Part shown: positions 1 through 5,860 of the stretch, one piece after another
Position numbering within the stretch: position 1 is the first letter of the stretch
How the letters are laid out: every line of letters begins with the position of its first letter
Origin: Rhodospirillales bacterium
GTDB lineage: Bacteria; Pseudomonadota; Alphaproteobacteria; Rhodospirillales; JADHTD01
Direction: 5' to 3'
DNA: 13,568 nt
Assembly: GCA_016776525.1 (NCBI GenBank)
Contig: JADHTD010000040.1
Location: 1-13,568 of the forward strand
The notes under the pieces: model-generated
The model's database searches: none
Seen by the model: only the letters and a program-made list of their open reading frames with translations
Told to the model about the DNA's origin: nothing
Program-made: the position numbers and the translations under genes

Positions 1-2
1 AC

Positions 3-320
3 TTCGCCTTCCGCTGGGGAGACGAGGGGGAGAACCCATACTTCGGGTTCCTCGGCTCTGCCGATGCGGTGATCGTTACCGGTGATTCCGTTTCCATGTG
101 TTCGGAAGCCTGCGCCGTGCCGGTGCCGGTCTATGTCTATGCGCCGCCGAAGCTGACCACCCGCAAACATGCCCGCCTGCACCAGAGCCTGTTTGACGGC
201 GGTTATGCGCGGCCGCTGGAGAGTTTGAATGAGAGCGGCAAGCTGGAGAACTGGGAGCACCCGCCGCTCAATGCCGCCACCGCCATCGCCGCCGAGATCA
301 AAAAGCGTTTCGGCCTTTAA
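3..320 (+). CDS. ELM1-family protein, C-terminal part (5' end outside window)
   Basis: Only the last 105 residues are present; the reading frame is open from the left edge to TAA at 318-320. The readable part has the conserved C-terminal features of the mitochondrial-fission ELM1 family: NPYFGFLGSADAVIVTGDSVSM, then SEAC, a proline-rich 'PVPVYVY' strand, an H-x-x-L segment and a final LENWEHPPLN block. Bacterial members look like GT-B-fold glycosyltransferases, and the DS-x-SM-x-SEA stretch sits where such enzymes bind the nucleotide sugar. Their substrate is generally unknown, so no reaction is claimed. The family is usually about 300-350 residues, so roughly two thirds lie upstream. The stop overlaps the stop of the convergent MFS gene by four bases. 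Confidence 0.82.
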   Translation, partial: FAFRWGDEGENPYFGFLGSADAVIVTGDSVSMCSEACAVPVPVYVYAPPKLTTRKHARLHQSLFDGGYARPLESLNESGKLENWEHPPLNAATAIAAEIKKRFGL

Positions 321-1525
321 GGGGCGTCGGTCATCCGGCCCTCGATGGCCTTGAGGCCCAAGGCCAACAGGCAGCCAATAATAGCGGAACCCAGAATCAC
401 ATAGAGCGAGGCCTGCCAACTGCCGGTCAGGGTAATGACCAGGGCCAGCAGCGGCGGGCCGATGATCTGTCCCATGTGCGAGCCCTGCACCAGCATGCCG
501 TTGATGATGCCGATCTGATTGGTTGACGGGGCGATGGTCGGGACGGCGGCCAATACGGTGCCCGGCAGCATGCCGCTGAGGGCGGAAAAAAGCAGGCAGA
601 GGGCCAGGCGCAGGCCGTCGGACAGGGCATCGGAGAAGATACCGATTGAGGTCAGGGCCATGACCATAAAGGAAACCAGGACCAGCGCCCAATGGGGGAC
701 ATGGCGGTTGAGCAGCCAACCGGCGGCGAAATTACCCGGCGCGTTGGTGAGTGCCACGAGGGCGCCGATAAGGGCCGCCGCCGTCGTCGTCGATTGCCGG
801 GATTCGATGAGAAAGGTCGGCAGCCAGACCATCAAGGCCATCCAATTAAGGGAATAGGCGAAAAAGCAGAAGGCCATGATCCAGGGGCCGGGATGGGGCA
901 GGGTCCGCTTCAGGTTTTCCAGGATCGGTTTCGGCGCGTGCGCCCTCACACTTTCCGCCGGGGCCCGGTTGCGGGTGGCTGCCATGACCAGCAGCCAAAG
1001 ACAGCACAGGCCGACCAGCACCAGCCAGAAAGTCCGCCAGCCGAACTGGTTGAGAAAAAGCGGCGAGACGACCATCATCAATCCCATGCCGACCGGGAAA
1101 TAAGTGGCCCACAAACCGAGGGCGGTTTTGCGGGAACTGCCCTCGGCTGCATGGGCGATGATGGCCGGAGAACTGACGACGACGGCGAGGAAGCCGAGGC
1201 CCTCCAGAAAACGGGTGGCCAGCAGGCTCCAGCCGCTGTCGGCGAAACTGCCCAGGATGCCGCCGACGGCCATGGCCGCCAATCCGACCATGACCAATCG
1301 CCACGGGCCGACGCGGTCGGAAATGCCGCCGACGCCTAAGCCGATGAGCACGGCGGTGGCGCTGAAGATGGAGACCACCCAGCCGCCGGTGACCATACTC
1401 AATTCCAATTCGCTGCGCACCAGCGGCAGGGCCGGCGGCATCTTGCCGATATGGGCGGCGCCGATGATGCCGGCGCCAAGGGCAATATAAACGATCAGCC
1501 AGTCGGTTTTTAGGGGTGTGGTCAT
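317..1525 (-). CDS. MFS transporter (CynX/NimT-like)
   Basis: The product is 402 residues, the usual size for a 12-helix major facilitator, and is hydrophobic throughout. After the second helix it has a clear MFS motif A, GGISDRVGPWR (about residues 66-76), followed by the helix-4 RFLEGLGF signature. A short charged loop between helices 6 and 7 (about residues 185-210) separates the two halves. The overall look is closest to the CynX/NimT group of small-solute or drug transporters, but the substrate cannot be read from sequence. The ATG at 1525 is 27 bases after the hemN stop on the same strand, so it is probably the last gene of the phosphoesterase-hemN-MFS operon. No strong Shine-Dalgarno sequence precedes it. 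Its TAA overlaps the TAA of the convergent ELM1-family gene. Confidence 0.85.
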   Translation of the reverse strand: MTTPLKTDWLIVYIALGAGIIGAAHIGKMPPALPLVRSELELSMVTGGWVVSIFSATAVLIGLGVGGISDRVGPWRLVMVGLAAMAVGGILGSFADSGWSLLATRFLEGLGFLAVVVSSPAIIAHAAEGSSRKTALGLWATYFPVGMGLMMVVSPLFLNQFGWRTFWLVLVGLCCLWLLVMAATRNRAPAESVRAHAPKPILENLKRTLPHPGPWIMAFCFFAYSLNWMALMVWLPTFLIESRQSTTTAAALIGALVALTNAPGNFAAGWLLNRHVPHWALVLVSFMVMALTSIGIFSDALSDGLRLALCLLFSALSGMLPGTVLAAVPTIAPSTNQIGIINGMLVQGSHMGQIIGPPLLALVITLTGSWQASLYVILGSAIIGCLLALGLKAIEGRMTDAP

Positions 1526-1552
1526 GGGCGGTGGAAGGTGTTCCGTCGAGTG

Positions 1553-2902
1553 TCAGACGGCTTTCGAATGACGCTGTTCACCTTGTTTCAGGTAGGTATC
1601 GAAGGCGGCGGCGACCAGCCGCACGAAGGGACGGCCGCTTTCAGTGACGGTTATGCGGGCGCCGTCGAGGATGATGATGCCGTCTTCGGCCAGCGGCGCC
1701 AGGCTTTGCAGTTCGGCGTCGAAGGCATCGATGCTGGCCCCGTGGGCCTGACAGATTTCGCCCAGGTCGATATCCAGGTCGCACATCACGTGCATGATGA
1801 TGTCGGACCGCAGCCGGTCGTCGTCGGCCAGGGCGACGCCGCGGGCGATCGGATGGCCGCCGCTCTCAACGGTTTCCTTGTAAGCCTTCAGCGGCGATGT
1901 GTTCTGCACATAGCCCTGCGGCAGGAAACCGATGGCCGAGGCTCCGAAACCAAGCAGGGCGGCGGCGGAATCCGTGGTGTAGCCCTGGAAATTGCGGTGC
2001 ACGGTGCCGTTTTCAAGGGCTGTGGCAAGATCGTCTTCGGGAAGGGCGAAATGATCGAGGCCGACTTTGACGTAGCCGTTTTCGACCAGCCGTTCGGAGG
2101 CGCGGTCGAACTGCTGCCAGCGTTCGTCGGTGTCGGGCAGGGCTTCTTCCGGGATCATCTTCTGGTGGGATTTCATCCACGGTACATGGGCATAGCCGAA
2201 CAGCGCGATACGGGCCGGTTTCAGTCCGGATGCCAGGTCCACCTGTTTGAGAACCTTGTCCAGGGTCTGGTAGGGCAGGCCGTACATCAAATCCATGTTG
2301 ATGTGGCCGATGCCGTGCTGGCGCAGCCAGCCGATGACCCGCGCCGTGACGTCGTAGGGCTGGATACGGTTGATGGCTTTCTGCACCTTGTCGTCGAAAT
2401 CCTGGACGCCGATGCTGGCCCGGTTGACGCCTGCATGGGCGAGGGCCTTGATGTAATCTTCGGTGGCCGTGCGCGGGTCCAGTTCGACGGCGATTTCGGC
2501 ATCGTCATCGACGTCGAAACGCTCCCTGAGCTTGTTGGTGGTGCGCAACCAGTCGTCGCCGGTCAGCATGGTCGGGCTGCCGCCACCCCAATGCAGGTGG
2601 CTGGCCTTGAAACGGCCGGATAGCGCATCGGCGGTGTTGTCGATCTCGTGCAACAGGGTGTCGAGGTAATCGGCGACCGGCTCATAGCGTTTAACGATCT
2701 TGGTGTAACAGCCGCAGAACCAGCACATCTCGTCACAGAACGGGATGTGGAAATAAAGCGATAGTTCCTGGGCGGGGTCGAGTTCGCCCAGCCAGCGCCG
2801 GTAGACGTCGCTGTCGACCGTTTCGTTGAAATGCGGCGCCGTCGGATAGCTGGTATAGCGCGGCACCCGCATATCGTACTTGCTGGAAAGGTCTTTGTTC
2901 AT
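1553..2902 (-). CDS. hemN: Oxygen-independent coproporphyrinogen III oxidase (radical SAM)
   Basis: HemN decarboxylates coproporphyrinogen III to protoporphyrinogen IX without oxygen, a late cytoplasmic step of heme synthesis. From the chosen start the product is 449 residues, close to E. coli HemN. It begins with the family's PRYTSYPTAPHF block, then YFHIPFC with the radical-SAM cluster motif C-x3-C-x2-C (Cys56, Cys60, Cys63; an extra Cys65 is also typical). HLHWGGGSPT, a GVQDF segment, NMDLMYGLPYQT, VGLDHFALPEDDL and HRNFQGYTT all match HemN rather than the HemW look-alikes. A longer reading frame begins at 2998, but its first 32 residues do not resemble the family and would overlap the upstream gene, so ATG 2902 is preferred; the ribosome site there is weak. 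The gene lies 43 bases after the phosphoesterase gene and 27 before the MFS gene. Confidence 0.95.
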   Translation of the reverse strand: MNKDLSSKYDMRVPRYTSYPTAPHFNETVDSDVYRRWLGELDPAQELSLYFHIPFCDEMCWFCGCYTKIVKRYEPVADYLDTLLHEIDNTADALSGRFKASHLHWGGGSPTMLTGDDWLRTTNKLRERFDVDDDAEIAVELDPRTATEDYIKALAHAGVNRASIGVQDFDDKVQKAINRIQPYDVTARVIGWLRQHGIGHINMDLMYGLPYQTLDKVLKQVDLASGLKPARIALFGYAHVPWMKSHQKMIPEEALPDTDERWQQFDRASERLVENGYVKVGLDHFALPEDDLATALENGTVHRNFQGYTTDSAAALLGFGASAIGFLPQGYVQNTSPLKAYKETVESGGHPIARGVALADDDRLRSDIIMHVMCDLDIDLGEICQAHGASIDAFDAELQSLAPLAEDGIIILDGARITVTESGRPFVRLVAAAFDTYLKQGEQRHSKAV

Positions 2903-2935
2903 CGGCGGAGTATAGCCCGGAATTCTCTCAAAGTG

Positions 2936-2949
2936 TTGATCGATGTTAA
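2936..2949 (-). promoter_or_regulatory. Weak FNR/FnrL-like site before hemN
   Basis: Read on the minus strand the sequence is TTAACATCGATCAA, against the FNR-family consensus TTGAT-N4-ATCAA: one half is perfect and the other matches 3 of 5. FNR-type control of hemN is known in many proteobacteria. The centre is only about 40 bases upstream of the preferred hemN start, so activation from the usual -41.5 position would give an almost leaderless message. The site also overlaps the stop of the upstream gene. It may be chance. Confidence 0.22.
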
Positions 2950-3746
2950 TCGGGAACAAACGGGTGTTTCGGCCCGTAATCGCCGATAACGCCGACATGG
3001 CCGACCAGGCCGGTGCCCGGCACCCAGGTGTAGAGCTTCAATCCCGGCGGTTCCAAAACAAACCCCGAGGGCGCATCCGGCTTCAGGTCGAGGGCCATCT
3101 GGAAGACCAGGCTGGGGGCGACGGAGGCCGCCGTGCCGCTGTAGGCCACCGTCATCGGCCGATGCATGTGGCCGCAGGTGATGTGCACCACGTGCGGATG
3201 GCGGGAGATGATTTCGGCGAACTGTGAAGCGCCGTAAAAGTCCAGCTTGTCCATGAAACCAATGCCGGTGCCGAACGGCGGGTGGTGCATGAAGATAAAG
3301 GTCGGGCGTTCCGGCTGTTCGCGCAGCCGGGAATCGATCCAGCCGCGCCGGGAGCCGCACAGTTCGCCGCCGTCGCTGCCTTCCTTGACGGTGTCCAGGC
3401 CGATCAGCCGGATCGGGTAATCCTCAACGGTGTAATGCAGGAATTTTTCGTCCTGGAAGTACCCTTGGTCGCCGAAGGTTTCGCGCATCAGGGTGCGGTC
3501 GTCGTGGTTGCCGGGAATTACCAGGACCGGCGCCTGGATGCGGTCAAAACCGGCGCGTAGGGCCTGGAAATCCTGTTTATCCGCCTTGTTGACCAGATCG
3601 CCGGTGGCCAGCACCACGTCGGGTTGGGGGTCGAGGGCGTTCAAATGGTTGATGGCGGCTTCCAGGGCGGCCACTGAATCGACCTTGTCTTTCAGTAATT
3701 TGCCGTCGGTTCGTAAATGCAGGTCGGAAATTTGGGCGATCAGCAT
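2946..3746 (-). CDS. CpdA-like metallophosphoesterase (class III cyclic-nucleotide phosphodiesterase family)
   Basis: All dimetal-site motifs of the calcineurin-like family are in order: D-x-H (Asp8, His10), GDLVN (Asp50), GNHDD (Asn80, His81), HHPP (His154-155) and GHMH (His193, His195). Size (266 residues) and motif spacing resemble CpdA, which hydrolyses 3',5'-cAMP, but related enzymes cleave other phosphodiesters, so the substrate is inferred. It is soluble, with no signal peptide. The family usually begins M-L-I-A-Q-I-S-D-L-H, matching ATG 3746, which has an AGAGGA about 14 bases upstream. An in-frame ATG at 3761 would add five residues, but the purine run abuts it. It is the first gene of a minus-strand group with hemN and the MFS gene. 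Confidence 0.85.
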   Translation of the reverse strand: MLIAQISDLHLRTDGKLLKDKVDSVAALEAAINHLNALDPQPDVVLATGDLVNKADKQDFQALRAGFDRIQAPVLVIPGNHDDRTLMRETFGDQGYFQDEKFLHYTVEDYPIRLIGLDTVKEGSDGGELCGSRRGWIDSRLREQPERPTFIFMHHPPFGTGIGFMDKLDFYGASQFAEIISRHPHVVHITCGHMHRPMTVAYSGTAASVAPSLVFQMALDLKPDAPSGFVLEPPGLKLYTWVPGTGLVGHVGVIGDYGPKHPFVPD

Positions 3747-3826
3747 GGTGTTGTTTAACATCCTCTAGGATTCAGCATCGGGTGGATGTCGGGCCGGGCA
3801 TGCTAACGCCTGTTCCCGGATAATCA

Positions 3827-3859
3827 ACCGGTCATATGGGGGTGGGGGTATGACCCGGT
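3827..3859. repeat. Inverted repeat with G-rich loop
   Basis: ACCGGTCATA (3827-3836) pairs with TATGACCCGGT (3849-3859), giving ten base pairs with one bulged C. The 12-base loop is GGGGGTGGGGG-like on the plus strand. It is upstream of the phosphoesterase gene and could be an operator or a stem-loop in its leader. No T-run follows on either strand, so it is not a standard terminator. Confidence 0.5.
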
Positions 3860-3905
3860 CCGGAGGTGCCGCCCGTATCGGTGAATTGATGATTCCTTAG
3901 AAGAA

Positions 3906-3923
3906 TAGATAAAATTTTATGTA
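3906..3923. repeat. Palindrome copy 1 (one mismatch), candidate operator of pseudopilin unit
   Basis: TAGATAAAATTTTATGTA matches, at 17 of 18 positions, the perfect palindrome found twice in the flp-tadG intergenic region. It ends 126 bases before the start codon of the first pseudopilin gene and lies in an AT-rich island. Recurrence before each pilus unit suggests binding by a dimeric regulator; the protein is not identified. Confidence 0.6.
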
Positions 3924-3979
3924 AAGTTTATTAAAATAAAAAATATGTATAGTTAAGTATATATGTAGTAATATATGTG

Positions 3980-3996
3980 CAGATAGAGTGTATCTG
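3980..3996. repeat. Second dyad CAGATA-N5-TATCTG
   Basis: The two six-base arms are perfect inverted repeats around GAGTG. The AGATA/TATCT arms are the same as those of the 18-bp palindrome, but the spacer is one base shorter. It lies 53 bases upstream of the first pseudopilin start, so it could be a second, variant operator or overlap the promoter. Confidence 0.4.
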
Positions 3997-4049
3997 TTAA
4001 TTTTTATGAAATAACCGGCAGTATGTCGCCTTAACCGGCCGCACCGGGA

Positions 4050-4643
4050 ATGGTAAAGATGAAACGCTTATACCGCCACCTGAAGCGATTGCACGGCAAC
4101 GAAGACGGTTCTCCGGTCGTTGAGTTCGCCTTTATTGCCCCCCTGCTGGCCTTGATGGTGATCGGCACCATCGAACTGGGCATGATCCTCTTTGCCACCA
4201 TCCTCATGGAAAGCGGGCTGCGCGATGCGGCGCGTTATGGCATCACCGGCAACGAGGTGGCGGGCATGTCGCGCCTGGAACGGATCGTCGAGATCGTTGC
4301 CGACCGGACCATCGGTTTGATCGATATGGAAGTGGCCGACGTCCAGGTGCTGGTCTATCCCGGCTTCAACCGCATCGGCGACGGCGAGGACTATGTCGAC
4401 GGCAATGACAACGGCGCCTACGACGCCGGAGAAACCTTTACCGATGAAAACGGCAACGGCCTGTGGGACGAGGATATCGGCGTGGCCGGGGCCGGTGATA
4501 CGGGGGATGTGGTTATCTACCGCATGACCTACGACTGGAACCTGCTGACCCCCCTGGCCGGTACGGTTATCGGCAGCGGCGGCATCTTCCAGCTGAAAGC
4601 CAGCATCGCCGTGCGCAACGAACCGTGGGAAACGGAAACATGA
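4050..4643 (+). CDS. TadE-like pseudopilin with EF-hand-like calcium loop
   Basis: The product is 197 residues. A short basic leader ends in G20, followed by S-P-V-V-E25-F26 and one hydrophobic helix (about residues 26-52). This is the TadE-type pseudopilin pattern: cleavage after Gly by the prepilin peptidase, with Glu at +5. The helix continues into an ESGLRDAARYG segment typical of TadE-like proteins. Residues 111-143 are unusual: DGNDNGAYDAGE (117-128) fits a full 12-residue EF-hand loop (D1, N3, N5, G6, E12), and DENGNGLWDED (132-142) is a second, incomplete one, so calcium binding is likely. The role inferred is a minor pilin for initiation or stability of the Flp pilus. The start is ATG 4050 or ATG 4059; neither has a strong ribosome site. 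The stop overlaps the next gene as ATGA. Confidence 0.85.
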   Translation: MVKMKRLYRHLKRLHGNEDGSPVVEFAFIAPLLALMVIGTIELGMILFATILMESGLRDAARYGITGNEVAGMSRLERIVEIVADRTIGLIDMEVADVQVLVYPGFNRIGDGEDYVDGNDNGAYDAGETFTDENGNGLWDEDIGVAGAGDTGDVVIYRMTYDWNLLTPLAGTVIGSGGIFQLKASIAVRNEPWETET

Positions 4644-5194
4644 TCCGGCGTCTGGCCAAGCGGCTGTTGTCCGACCTCCGGGGCACCCTATCGGTGGAGA
4701 TGGCAATCGCCATGCCGATCCTCTTTGCCCTTATGTTGTCGGGCGTCGAGGTGACGCGCTATGTGCTGCTCAATCAAAAAGTCGAACGGGCGACGGCGAC
4801 CATGGCCGATCTGGTGGCCCAATCCCGGGGGCTGGCCGAAGGCGACCTGGACAACCTGTTCGCGGCCACTGGTTTCGTCATGGCGCCCTTTGAGATCGGC
4901 GCCAACGGTTTGATGGTGGTCTCGTCGATAGCCGCCAGCGGCGGCGCTGCGCCGCGGGTTCTGTGGCAGCGGACTTTCGGCGGTGGTGGCGGCGGCAGCA
5001 CCTTCGGCACCGAGGGCAGTGACGCCGTTCTGCCGGCGGGGTTCCTGGTGCGGGACAATGAGAACATCATCACCACGGAAATCTTTTATGATTACGAACC
5101 GGCCTTTACGGGAACCGTTATGGCCCCGGTGGAGCTTCATAACTTCGCCATATTCCGGCCGCGCTTCGTCAACCTGACGTCGATTGATCCCTAA
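4640..5194 (+). CDS. TadE/TadF-like pseudopilin, second copy
   Basis: The product is 184 residues. The N-terminus has a basic leader ending at G15, then T-L-S-V-E20-M21 and a hydrophobic helix (about residues 21-44). That gives the same G|xxxxE processing pattern as Flp and the preceding protein, although M replaces the usual aromatic after Glu. The rest is a periplasmic domain containing a run of six glycines (114-119), then FLVRDNENIITTEIFYDYEP, resembling the conserved C-terminal part of TadE/TadF-like proteins. ATG 4640 is chosen because it overlaps the upstream TGA as ATGA, a coupling arrangement; a GTG at 4625 would add five residues. The stop TAA overlaps the TAG of the convergent gene. 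It is probably translated with the first pseudopilin in similar amounts. Confidence 0.83.
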   Translation: MIRRLAKRLLSDLRGTLSVEMAIAMPILFALMLSGVEVTRYVLLNQKVERATATMADLVAQSRGLAEGDLDNLFAATGFVMAPFEIGANGLMVVSSIAASGGAAPRVLWQRTFGGGGGGSTFGTEGSDAVLPAGFLVRDNENIITTEIFYDYEPAFTGTVMAPVELHNFAIFRPRFVNLTSIDP

Positions 5195-5808
5195 TTTCCC
5201 GGGCCATCCGCCCGATACCGACAGACAATAGTGTTGTCGATCTCCAAATCCCCGGTCCAGATGAACTGGGCGCCGCCCCACTTGTAGTCATAGAAATTCC
5301 CATGCGGGCGCACCGCTTCTTCCGTATGCCGGATGGCGGCACCCCAAGCGCTGTCGTCGAACTCCGGGGCCTGCCAGTTGGCGGGCAGGGGGCTGCGTTC
5401 GACCCGGCAGGAATTGACCGGATCATTGTTGAGGCAACTCCGGTCTAAAGGTCCGGCAAAGAACACCTTGCATTTCCAGTGGGGGCCGGTGGCGGTAGCG
5501 TCGCTGAACCAGGCGATCAGGCCGCCGTCACCGATGCGCGTGTGGCTGTATTCGAGGCCGCTGCGGGGGTGGGCGAAGTCCTTGGCATGAATGGCGTAAA
5601 CCATCGGATAGGAAGACTTGAATTGCACCGGCACCGTATTGTGCGGGGTGAATTCGATGGGATCGACGGCCACCCGGCGACCATTCACATACAGCTCGAA
5701 CCAATTGTCGGCGAAGACATGGCCGGTGATGGTGGTGCTGTTTTCCGCCGCTTGTGCGGGCATCGCTGTCAGAACCAGCAGGGCTGCTGCCAAGAAAAAG
5801 CGGTGCAT
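5191..5808 (-). CDS. Secreted protein of unknown family, possible jelly-roll fold
   Basis: I do not recognise a named family. The 205-residue product starts with a clear Sec signal peptide (charged MHR, hydrophobic core, AQA at 18-20, cleavage near 20-21). The mature part has no membrane segment. NWFELYVNG (35-43), GDGGLIA (93-99) and PEFDDSAW (148-155) resemble features of galactose-binding-like beta-sandwich domains, which often carry W-x-x-x-x-FDDS-x-W. Cysteines 113, 125, 134 and 196 could form two disulfides, fitting a periplasmic or surface location. The start has a strong GGGAGG ribosome site six bases upstream. It follows the tadG-like gene by 52 bases on the same strand, between pilus genes on both sides, so a pilus accessory or adhesin role is possible but unproven. 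Confidence 0.75.
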   Translation of the reverse strand: MHRFFLAAALLVLTAMPAQAAENSTTITGHVFADNWFELYVNGRRVAVDPIEFTPHNTVPVQFKSSYPMVYAIHAKDFAHPRSGLEYSHTRIGDGGLIAWFSDATATGPHWKCKVFFAGPLDRSCLNNDPVNSCRVERSPLPANWQAPEFDDSAWGAAIRHTEEAVRPHGNFYDYKWGGAQFIWTGDLEIDNTIVCRYRADGPGN

Positions 5809-5860
5809 GGAAATCCTCCCCTGTCTTTGGGCCCGGGTCCCAGTATATGCCCCCGAGGAG

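Larger units (their letters stand above)
3747..4049. promoter_or_regulatory. Divergent intergenic region: GC-rich half plus AT-rich island
   Basis: This stretch separates the minus-strand phosphoesterase from the plus-strand pseudopilin genes. From 3762 to about 3890 it is GC-rich like the rest of the window and holds an inverted repeat at 3827-3859. From about 3890 to 4015 it turns abruptly AT-rich, with many TA steps, and holds a near-perfect copy of the locus palindrome (3906-3923) and a second dyad (3980-3996). Promoters for both directions are expected here, but no clean -35/-10 pair stands out. I see no open frame in it that looks coding. Confidence 0.6.

Noticed and set aside
1538..2623. 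A 361-codon plus-strand open frame opposite hemN
   Set aside because: It is the antisense shadow of a clear HemN gene, has no ribosome site and shows a composition typical of shadow frames.
2903..2998. N-terminal extension of HemN to the start at 2998
   Set aside because: The extra 32 residues do not resemble HemN and would overlap the upstream gene by 53 bases. The family N-terminus fits ATG 2902.
3890..4015. AT-rich island as a mobile-element scar or replication origin
   Set aside because: There are no terminal repeats, target duplications, transposase remnants or DnaA-box cluster. The recurring palindrome fits a regulatory role better.
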